From Alphaproteobacteria bacterium (GTDB lineage Bacteria; Pseudomonadota; Alphaproteobacteria; Caulobacterales; Caulobacteraceae), in NCBI GenBank assembly GCA_018895795.1, contig JAHINZ010000005.1, positions 1-11,352 of the forward strand: 11,352 nt of DNA, in the 5' to 3' direction. Under the pieces are notes generated by a model. That model saw only the letters and a program-made list of their open reading frames with translations. It was not told the origin of the DNA and made no database searches. Each line of letters opens with the position of its first letter. Positions within the stretch are counted from its first letter, which is position 1. Made by a program: the position numbers and the translations under genes. Positions 6,250 through 11,352 of the stretch are shown here, piece by piece.

Positions 6250-8367
6250 ATGCCCACTCATGACCGTCGTTCGTTCCTGCGCCTGGCAGGCGGCGCGACC
6301 GCCGGCGGCGCGGCGCTTGCCGCCATGCCGATCGCCATTCGCAAGGCCCTGGCGATCCCGGCCGCCCAGGACACGGGGACCCTCAATGACGTAAAGCACG
6401 TGGTGATCCTGATGCAGGAGAACCGCTCGTTCGATCACTATTTTGGAACCTTGCGCGGGGTCCGCGGCTTCGGCGATCGTCATCCGATCCCCTTGCCTGG
6501 CGACCGCGACGTCTGGCGTCAGTCGGACGGCCAAGGGGAACTGTCCCCCTTCCACCTCGACACCAAGACCACCGACGCCCTGCGGGTTCCCGGCACGCCG
6601 CATTCGTTCTCCGACACCCAGGCCGCCTGGGGCCAAGGCAGGCTCGATCAGTGGCCGCGCTTCAAGACCCCCTATTCGATGGGCTACTACAAGCGCGACG
6701 ACATTCCCTTCCAGTTTTCCCTGGCCGAGGCCTTCACGCTTTGCGACGCCTATCACTGCTCGGTGGCCGCCGGCACCGATCCCAACCGTGTCGTGTTCTG
6801 GTCGGGATCGAGCTCTGATCCCGAATTGCGCGCCCGAGGCGTAAACAGCACGGACGAGACCTCTGAACCCGACAACCATCGTTGCTGGATCAAGGGCGCC
6901 CTGCCGACACCCGGCTACACCTATGCCGGCAACGCCCTGCGTTGGCAGACCATACCCGACGTGCTGGAAAAGGCCGGCGTCAGCTGGCGCATCTATCAGG
7001 ACCCCAACAACAACTGGACCGGCGCCATGCATGGCGGTCTGGCCTTTGAGAGCTTCCGCACCTGTACACCGGACTCCGGACTCTACAAGAACGGCATGAG
7101 TCCCTGGTCGCTCGATCAGTTGGCCCAGCACGTCAAGGACGACACCCTGCCGTCGGTTTCGTGGATTCTGCCCTCGGCGCCGTTTTCGGAGCATCCCAGC
7201 GCATCGACGCCGATCCAGGGCGCGGAGTTCACCGCCAAGATTCTGGAGGCCTTGACGGCCAATCCGGCGGTCTGGGCCAAGACCGTGTTCTTCCTGACCT
7301 TTGATGAGAATGACGGTCAGTTCGACCATGCGCCGCCGCCCGCGCCGCCCTCCTACGACCTCGCCGGCGCGCCCGCCGGCAAGGCGACCCTCGACCTGCG
7401 CGGCCACTATTTCTCTGACCCGGAGCGCAAACATCTGCACAAGGACGACCAGATCAGCGGCCTGATCCGGCCATTTGGCATGGGGCCGCGCGTGCCGATG
7501 TACGTCATCTCGCCCTGGAGCAAGGGCGGATGGGTCAATTCCCAGGTGTTCGACCACACCTCGGTGGGACAGTTCATTGAACAGCGCTTTGGCGTGGTCA
7601 TTTCAAGTATCAGCCCCTGGCACAGGGCCGTCAGCGGCGACCTGACCTCGGCCTTAGACTTCCGTAACCCGAACGATCCGGTATTCCCTGATCTGCCCGA
7701 CGTCAGTGGAGCTTCGGCCGTGGTTCTAGACCACATCCAGCGTCCCCACATCGTCCCGCCCAATCGACCGCAACCGCTGAACCAAGAAACCGGCGTGCGC
7801 CCTTCCCGCCGCCTGCCCTACGAACTGCATGTCGCCTCGACCGTGGACGCCGCCGCAGGCCATGTGACCGTCGACTTCCTCAACACCGGATCGATGGGGG
7901 CGGTGTTCCATGTCTATGACCGTCTGCATCTCGACAGGATCCCCAAGCGCTACACCGTCGAGGCCGGAAAGGGTCTTAGCGATGTCTGGGACCTGCAAGC
8001 CGATGGCGGCCGTTATGACCTGGCGATCTACGCGCCGAACGGCTTCCACCGCGTCCTCAAGGGCGAGGCGGGCGGCGCGCCGGTCGAGATCGAGCTTCGA
8101 TACAAACCTTCGCGGCAAAGGATCGAAGTGGTGCTCAGCAATGCAGGTCGCACCGCGCGCGCGGTAACGATCGCCCACAACGCCTACGGAGAGGCCGGCG
8201 GCGTGATCGATGTTCCCGCTGGCGGGCGAGCTCGGCGCGAATGGTCGGTCGCCGACAGCGGCGCATGGTATGATTTCACCGCGACCGCCGCTGGGTTTGA
8301 GCGGCGCGCCGCCGGACGTCTGGAAACCGGCGCCCACGGCATCAGCGATCCAGCGATGGGAACCTGA
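6250..8367 (+). CDS. Tat-exported phospholipase C, phosphocholine-specific type
   Basis: A 705-residue secreted phosphoesterase that should hydrolyse phosphatidylcholine-like lipids to diacylglycerol and a phosphorylated headgroup outside the inner membrane. A twin-arginine signal, RRSFLRLAGG (from residue 6), precedes a hydrophobic alanine/glycine stretch. The phosphoesterase domain has MQENRSFDHYFG (E57-N58 as metal ligands), AAGTDPNRVVFWSG with probable nucleophile T176, and FLTFDENDGQFDH (D352-E353, H360). Two C-terminal DUF756-type beta domains lie at about 520-605 and 615-695. Order and length match the PlcN-like phosphocholine-specific family. ATG 6250 is chosen because it places the Tat motif at the N-terminus and has GACGAGGA about ten bases upstream; the open frame extends back to 5962 only through the receptor gene. 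It is probably co-transcribed with the receptor. Headgroup specificity is inferred. Confidence 0.9.
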   Translation: MPTHDRRSFLRLAGGATAGGAALAAMPIAIRKALAIPAAQDTGTLNDVKHVVILMQENRSFDHYFGTLRGVRGFGDRHPIPLPGDRDVWRQSDGQGELSPFHLDTKTTDALRVPGTPHSFSDTQAAWGQGRLDQWPRFKTPYSMGYYKRDDIPFQFSLAEAFTLCDAYHCSVAAGTDPNRVVFWSGSSSDPELRARGVNSTDETSEPDNHRCWIKGALPTPGYTYAGNALRWQTIPDVLEKAGVSWRIYQDPNNNWTGAMHGGLAFESFRTCTPDSGLYKNGMSPWSLDQLAQHVKDDTLPSVSWILPSAPFSEHPSASTPIQGAEFTAKILEALTANPAVWAKTVFFLTFDENDGQFDHAPPPAPPSYDLAGAPAGKATLDLRGHYFSDPERKHLHKDDQISGLIRPFGMGPRVPMYVISPWSKGGWVNSQVFDHTSVGQFIEQRFGVVISSISPWHRAVSGDLTSALDFRNPNDPVFPDLPDVSGASAVVLDHIQRPHIVPPNRPQPLNQETGVRPSRRLPYELHVASTVDAAAGHVTVDFLNTGSMGAVFHVYDRLHLDRIPKRYTVEAGKGLSDVWDLQADGGRYDLAIYAPNGFHRVLKGEAGGAPVEIELRYKPSRQRIEVVLSNAGRTARAVTIAHNAYGEAGGVIDVPAGGRARREWSVADSGAWYDFTATAAGFERRAAGRLETGAHGISDPAMGT

Positions 8368-8987
8368 TCCAAGCCCCCACCGAAGCTTGCGCCTCGCCAT
8401 CGAACCTTTCTCCAACCCCGCCTCTGATCATGGCCAGAGCGGCTGGGCCTACACGCCTCCAGACGCGAAATCGCGAGAAAGATTTTACAGATCAATGCCC
8501 ATTCGCCGAGCAAGGGCGACGAAGGACACTACCGGATCGGGGTGGCGGCGGAGACGGAGTCAGGTTTCCGCCCCAAAATACCCCTAAGTTATTCAAAACA
8601 CCTACTTTTTTCACAAAACACTCCTTCACTCTCACCCCCGCTTTCCTTCTGGATATAGGGGGACGGCGTAGTAATCCTGTGGACATTACGGGCCTAACTT
8701 ACCTCAGGCGCCACTTTCCCACCGCCTATATCAGACGTCAAATTGGAGACGTGGTCGCCGACCAGAGCTTGGACGTGCCCTCTGCGCCAAATTCCTTATT
8801 GGGCCGACGGCTTAAAGCGCTCAACATCCCGCGAGCTTATTTGAACGTTGGCTTCAGTCATCTGCTGGGCTGTGCAGCCGCGCGAACGGCCGATCGCCTG
8901 GATCTCCCCTCCCCCTTTCCGCCGCCCGTCGAGCGGTGACCGCCGTTCAAGACGCGGCCAAGAATGCCCCGAGTGACATCGGCAGCT
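8368..8987. other. 620-base stretch with no supported gene; compositional junction
   Basis: I see no convincing gene here. An open frame 8430-8939 (plus) has no ribosome binding site, a mixed third-position base choice and no recognisable motif. Bases about 8575-8640 are clearly AT-richer than the surroundings and include a six-T run. A 6-base stem (GGCGGA 8547-8552 with TCCGCC 8567-8572) and CCCCC/GGGGG pairing (8635-8639 with 8658-8662) are weak structures without T-tracts. A plus-strand reading ending at TAG 8999 (tail QDAAKNAPSDIGSFMRS) looks protein-like but is too short to assign. The stretch separates the phosphorus locus from the toxin-antitoxin module and may hold remnants of a recombination event. 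Confidence 0.5.
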
Positions 8988-9296
8988 TCATGCGCTCCTA
9001 GGCCCGGAACGCCGGGCTTGCGACTTCTGCTGGCGCAGCAACTCGTCGATGCTAGAGGCTGCGGGGGCTAGGAAGAGGATCTCCAGGCCTTCCTCGCAAC
9101 GCAGCGCCACGGCTGCTTTCACGAGGTCCTCGACGGAGGCTTGACCCTGGTTCTCAAGTCGCCGCCATGTACGATAGTTGACGCCAGAGCGTTCGGCGGC
9201 CGCCTGCTGGGTCCAGCCCAAGGCCTTGCGGCGCGCGCCAATGCGTTCCCCCAGCTCATGTAGAAGTTCAGCATAGGCCTTTAGCATTGGCCACAT
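8988..9296 (-). CDS. Xre-family HTH regulator, HipB-like, possibly orphan antitoxin
   Basis: A 102-residue DNA-binding protein. A Cro/C1-type helix-turn-helix spans about residues 15-65 (GERIGARRKALGWTQQAAAE, then RSGVNYRTWRRLEN). It is followed by LEILFLAPAASSIDELLRQQ and a basic tail, a C-terminal style seen in small HTH proteins that accompany HipA-like kinases. ATG 9296 is used; ATG 9287 (MLKAYAELL) is an alternative. Neither has a clear ribosome binding site. It lies 218 bases downstream of hipA on the same strand but has its own -10-like TAATAT (9314-9319, minus) and two operators, so it is probably transcribed separately. No toxin partner is recognisable directly downstream. It may be a solo antitoxin able to act on the neighbouring HipA, the remnant of a second module, or an unrelated self-repressor. 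Confidence 0.75.
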   Translation of the reverse strand: MWPMLKAYAELLHELGERIGARRKALGWTQQAAAERSGVNYRTWRRLENQGQASVEDLVKAAVALRCEEGLEILFLAPAASSIDELLRQQKSQARRSGPRSA

Positions 9297-9304
9297 ATGG
9301 CCGA
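9287..9304. promoter_or_regulatory. Operator copy 1 of the HTH gene, overlapping its start codon
   Basis: TTGGCCA-CATA-TGGCCGA: 7-base arms with one mismatch and a 4-base spacer. It contains ATG 9296 (minus strand), so a bound repressor would cover the start of the gene. It matches copy 2 at 9328 in 16 of 18 positions. Confidence 0.65.
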
Positions 9305-9327
9305 TTTATCCGTATATTAGAAGGTAA

Positions 9328-9345
9328 TTGGCCAAATATGGCCAA
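9328..9345. promoter_or_regulatory. Operator copy 2 of the HTH gene, in its promoter
   Basis: TTGGCCA-AATA-TGGCCAA: perfect 7-base arms and a 4-base spacer, 41 bases from copy 1 (close to four helical turns, so both lie on about the same face). It covers the -35 side of a promoter whose -10-like TAATAT is at 9314-9319. Paired operators immediately upstream of a small Xre gene indicate cooperative self-repression. Confidence 0.65.
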
Positions 9346-9421
9346 TTAAACAAGCTCTAGGACTGGGCCGAAGAACGGTCGAAGCGAACTGCAGCGCCAT
9401 GACCGAAATCGCACCTCCGGC

Positions 9422-9458
9422 TTGCACCTGCGATCCTGGCCGCGTGCAGCCGGTGCAA
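9422..9458. repeat. Inverted repeat TTGCACC/GGTGCAA between hipA and the HTH gene
   Basis: Perfect 7-base arms (9422-9428 and 9452-9458) enclose 23 bases. It lies downstream of the hipA stop on the minus strand and could form the end of the hipBA transcript, though no T-tract follows in that direction. Nothing else is evident in the 9346-9514 gap. Confidence 0.3.
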
Positions 9459-9514
9459 AAGCGCCACGCCAATCCTCAAGCCACATCGTCAATTGGCGTA
9501 GTTGGTGGATATGC

Positions 9515-10822
9515 TCAGGCGTCGCCGTAGGTGGCGCCGACATTCTCCGTGGCCGGCTCTTCATCCTCCACGCTCCCCTCCCGTCGGGCATTAGCCAGGA
9601 CCAGCAAGGCGCGCTCGCGGATAGCGTCGGCGAACGACTGCAGCATCGCCCCCCCTCCCGCCGGCATCGCGGCGACTTCGGCTGCGGCGGCGGCCGTCTC
9701 GGCGACGACGCGGCCGGCCAGCTGAATGACGCGCCTTAACGTCGCCGGCCGGGAAAGCCCGCAGTCTTCGGCCATCCGTCGCCAGTGACGGCCAAGGATG
9801 TGTCGGCCGCGCCGCTGGCCACCGACATCCTGCGCGTGGTTCTGGGTAATATTGGGCCAGACCAGGCCCGACATCAGGTCGTAAAGCGGCGCCAGTTGAG
9901 GCCGCCGTGACGACAACAGCACCGAATAGTTCTTGGCGTGGGAGTCGACGTTGCCGATGGCGATATTGAAGATTGCGGCATCCAGGAGTCCGGTGATCTC
10001 CCGCGCGGTCATATGGTCTCGTACGAGCGCGAACATGTCAGATAACGAGGGTCCTGGGACACCCGATTGATTGTGCTCGTATTTGGCCACGGGCGGCCGG
10101 CCCAGCGCCTGGCAAAAGTCCTCTTGGTGGAGCCGTCGGATCAGGTCTCCATTGATGAGGCGGTCATAGCGCTCCACGAGGAGATAGCTTCTGGTTCCCG
10201 CCAGGCCGGTCGTAATCGGCGCGACGGAAAGTCCGCAACGTCGGGCCAACACCATGCACAGCGCTTCGTTTTGAACGCTTCCCGGAAGACGGGGATTGTC
10301 CGGCTTGAGGATCTGGGTCGACGCCGCGCCATTGATGGGAACGGCCAGCCGCCCATCAACGAGGGCGACCGGGAGCTTTTCCTGCGCGCCAGCCAGACTC
10401 ATGGAGACGCCGTCTTCCCCCACCAGGAAAGGCTTGGCCGGCAACTCCTCCAAGATCCGCTCAAGATCGGTCGAGGAGCCGATCTCGCGATAGCCCGGCG
10501 TGTCGTCAGGACGCGGAGCGCCGATGGTCAAAGCCCCGGCCAGGTCGCGCCCTGTTTCGGCGATCAGGCCAAGAATATCATCGCGCGACACGCCCAAGGC
10601 ACGCGTCATCGCCCGCAGGGGCTCGCCCTCGGGCAAAAGGTTCATCAGCCAGGGTGTCGCCACCTCGGCTCCCCAGGCCTCTTGATTCAAGGGCATGGTG
10701 AGGGAAGCGGGAAAGGCGTCCGCGGCTTCACGCCACGCCTGATCATATTGGAACCTCGGGCCACTGGCGTCGGCGTCGATGACCCCGACGGCGGCGGCGC
10801 CGTTGAAGACGGGAAGAGCCAT
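9515..10822 (-). CDS. hipA: HipA-family serine/threonine kinase toxin
   Basis: A 435-residue protein kinase toxin; E. coli HipA (440 residues) phosphorylates glutamyl-tRNA synthetase and triggers persistence. The N-terminal couple_hipA domain (about 1-100) is followed by SLAGAQEKLPV, where S142 aligns with the autophosphorylated Ser150 of E. coli HipA. ILKP has probable ATP-contacting K173, and LVERYDR lies near 215-221. The catalytic loop GNVDSHAKNYS has D293 and N298, and LAPLYDLMSG has the metal-binding D315. All key residues are present, so the kinase appears intact. The start ATG overlaps the hipB stop by one base (TGATG); there is no strong separate ribosome binding site, so translation is coupled. 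It ends with an acidic tail (SVEDEEPATENVG). Target specificity cannot be read from the sequence. Confidence 0.92.
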   Translation of the reverse strand: MALPVFNGAAAVGVIDADASGPRFQYDQAWREAADAFPASLTMPLNQEAWGAEVATPWLMNLLPEGEPLRAMTRALGVSRDDILGLIAETGRDLAGALTIGAPRPDDTPGYREIGSSTDLERILEELPAKPFLVGEDGVSMSLAGAQEKLPVALVDGRLAVPINGAASTQILKPDNPRLPGSVQNEALCMVLARRCGLSVAPITTGLAGTRSYLLVERYDRLINGDLIRRLHQEDFCQALGRPPVAKYEHNQSGVPGPSLSDMFALVRDHMTAREITGLLDAAIFNIAIGNVDSHAKNYSVLLSSRRPQLAPLYDLMSGLVWPNITQNHAQDVGGQRRGRHILGRHWRRMAEDCGLSRPATLRRVIQLAGRVVAETAAAAAEVAAMPAGGGAMLQSFADAIRERALLVLANARREGSVEDEEPATENVGATYGDA

Positions 10823-11058
10823 CAGGACGCCGATCGTGGCAAGGTGATCGAGAGTTCGGCGGAGTCGATCAGCACCATGCCCGCCGCCTTGGCCGCGGCC
10901 AGCGCCTTGCCAAGCTGAGCAGTGGGCTTGCCGGCCTCCAGATCGACGATGAACCGTTCGCCGCTGTTGATGGCGAGGGCCAGGTCGCGCTGCGTGAGTC
11001 CCAAAGCCTTGCGCGCTCGCGCGAGGGTGGCTCCAAATTCTTCGGCTGTGTCGATCAT
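10822..11058 (-). CDS. hipB: HipB-family antitoxin and autorepressor (Y4mF-like)
   Basis: A 78-residue Xre-type DNA-binding antitoxin. The helix-turn-helix region is about residues 12-50: LARARKALGLTQRDLALAIN followed by SGERFIVDLEAGKPTAQLGK. The VDLEAGKPTAQLGKALAAAK stretch is characteristic of HipB proteins paired with HipA. ATG 11058 is chosen; GGGAAGA lies 5 bases upstream, and a TTG at 11061 is in frame. It would bind HipA and repress the operon at the three CTTACCG-type palindromes upstream. The ribosome binding site lies within the nearest operator, so a bound dimer would cover it. It is the first gene of a two-gene operon with hipA. Confidence 0.9.
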   Translation of the reverse strand: MIDTAEEFGATLARARKALGLTQRDLALAINSGERFIVDLEAGKPTAQLGKALAAAKAAGMVLIDSAELSITLPRSAS

Positions 11059-11062
11059 CAAA

Positions 11063-11082
11063 ATCTTCCCGTTCGGTAAGAT
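11063..11082. promoter_or_regulatory. HipB operator O1, covering the hipB ribosome binding site
   Basis: ATCTTCCCGTTCGGTAAGAT (plus strand) is an inverted repeat of CTTACCG-type half-sites with a 2-base centre and one mismatched pair. The flanking AT/AT extends the symmetry. It contains the GGGAAGA ribosome binding site of hipB on the minus strand. Confidence 0.7.
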
Positions 11083-11107
11083 TTAACGCCTAATGCCATC
11101 CTGACAA
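11081..11107 (-). promoter_or_regulatory. Candidate hipBA promoter
   Basis: On the minus strand TTGTCA (11107-11102) and TTAAAT (11086-11081) are separated by 15 bases, slightly short of the ideal; reading TAAATC (11085-11080) gives 16. The -10 abuts operator O1 and the -35 lies just downstream of operator O2, so a repressor at either would block polymerase. Confidence 0.45.
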
Positions 11108-11114
11108 CTAAAAA

Positions 11115-11130
11115 CTTACCGAGCGGTAAG
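11115..11130. promoter_or_regulatory. HipB operator O2 (perfect palindrome)
   Basis: CTTACCGAGCGGTAAG has perfect 7-base arms around a 2-base centre, exactly 50 bases from O1. It is the best of the three copies and so probably the strongest site. Confidence 0.7.
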
Positions 11131-11164
11131 AATGTGATCTCCGCCCTCTCAAATGACGACTATT

Positions 11165-11180
11165 CTTCCCGAGCGGTAAG
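11165..11180. promoter_or_regulatory. HipB operator O3
   Basis: CTTCCCGAGCGGTAAG, with the same one-base departure as O1 (C in place of A), exactly 50 bases from O2. It lies about 60 bases upstream of the hipBA -35 and 117 bases upstream of the rightmost gene, so it could also influence that gene. Confidence 0.65.
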
Positions 11181-11240
11181 ATCGCATCGGGCTTGATCGC
11201 GCGACTATGCACAAAGACCTTCGCGGACAAATCGGGCTCT

Positions 11241-11264
11241 AAGGCCTCGCCGTTAAACGGCCTT
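11241..11264. repeat. Stem-loop AAGGCC/GGCCTT upstream of the antiporter-like gene
   Basis: Perfect 6-base arms (11241-11246 and 11259-11264) enclose 12 bases. A competing inner repeat, CCGTT-A-AACGG (11250-11260), shares two of those bases. It ends 33 bases before ATG 11298, in the probable leader. No T-tract follows. Confidence 0.25.
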
Positions 11265-11297
11265 GGCGCCATCGACAATCCGGCGCGTTGATGTGCG

Positions 11298-11352
11298 ATG
11301 CAGCTTGACCCCTACGTGCTCTTCCTTCTGGGCTTTGGCATTATCGTCCTGC
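11298..11352 (+). CDS. Start of a membrane protein, probably CPA1-type cation:proton antiporter (partial)
   Basis: An open frame begins at ATG 11298 and runs off the window. The 18 visible residues, MQLDPYVLFLLGFGIIVL, form a hydrophobic first membrane span. DPYVL followed by a leucine-rich helix resembles the N-terminus of NhaP/CPA1 sodium:proton antiporters. There is no clear ribosome binding site, and the overlapping ATG 11291 meets a stop within six codons, which supports 11298. Too little is visible for certainty. Confidence 0.45.
   Translation, partial: MQLDPYVLFLLGFGIIVL

Noticed and set aside
6199..7557. Minus-strand open frame of 452 codons opposite phospholipase C
   Set aside because: Shadow of a well-supported gene; composition is that of antisense GC-rich codons with no domain signature.
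8430..8939. Plus-strand open frame of 169 codons in the gap after phospholipase C
   Set aside because: No ribosome binding site, weak third-position bias and no recognisable family; kept only as part of the gap description.
9002..9017. GCCCGG-N4-CCGGGC stem at the 3' end of the HTH gene as a terminator
   Set aside because: It lies inside the coding end of the gene and is not followed by a T-tract on the minus strand.
10067..10918. Plus-strand open frame of 283 codons opposite hipA/hipB
   Set aside because: Antisense to intact catalytic motifs of HipA; no recognisable domain or ribosome binding site.
1..11352. CRISPR array, tRNA, rRNA or insertion sequence
   Set aside because: No regularly spaced direct repeats, no cloverleaf-like sequence, no transposase and no terminal inverted repeats were found by eye on either strand.

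Overview
The window is GC-rich DNA with strong G/C preference at third codon positions. Its gene content (TonB-dependent receptor, Tat-exported phospholipase C, PhnCDE-type importer, RpiR regulator, HipBA) points to an alphaproteobacterium, most likely of the Caulobacterales. This placement is inferred from protein style and composition, not from a marker gene.

Left half (1-8367) is a phosphorus-acquisition locus. The end of phnD, then phnC and phnE, form a tightly overlapping plus-strand operon for a phosphonate/organophosphate-type ABC importer. A MurR/RpiR-family regulator follows; its best start is TTG 1975 behind a strong ribosome binding site. A HAD-IIA (NagD-like) phosphatase gene converges on the regulator, and the two stop codons overlap. 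A 200-base AT-rich divergent region separates the HAD gene from a TonB-dependent receptor gene and a phospholipase C gene (phosphocholine-specific type, Tat signal). That region holds a Pho-box-like array: half-sites on an 11-base pitch at 3751, 3762 and 3784, with a degenerate in-register position at 3773. It also holds a TGAA-N5-TTCA inverted repeat overlapping the first half-site. The same inverted repeat lies just upstream of the RpiR gene and again inside the HAD gene. My reading is a self-contained scavenging route: phospholipase C releases a phosphorylated headgroup outside the inner membrane, the receptor and PhnCDE import phosphorus compounds, the HAD enzyme frees phosphate in the cytoplasm, and PhoB plus RpiR control it. 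No C-P bond-cleaving enzyme is visible, so the importer may carry phosphate esters rather than phosphonates.

Middle (8368-8987) is about 620 bases without a convincing gene. It includes a markedly AT-richer patch and probably marks the junction between the phosphorus locus and an accessory module.

Right half (8988-11061, minus strand) is a HipBA toxin-antitoxin module plus a separate Xre-type HTH gene. hipB and hipA overlap by one base. Upstream of hipB are three copies of a CTTACCG-N2-CGGTAAG operator spaced exactly 50 bases apart. The separate HTH gene has its own, unrelated pair of TTGGCCA-N4-TGGCCAA operators, one of which contains its start codon. The last 55 bases begin a plus-strand membrane protein whose N-terminus resembles a CPA1-type cation:proton antiporter.
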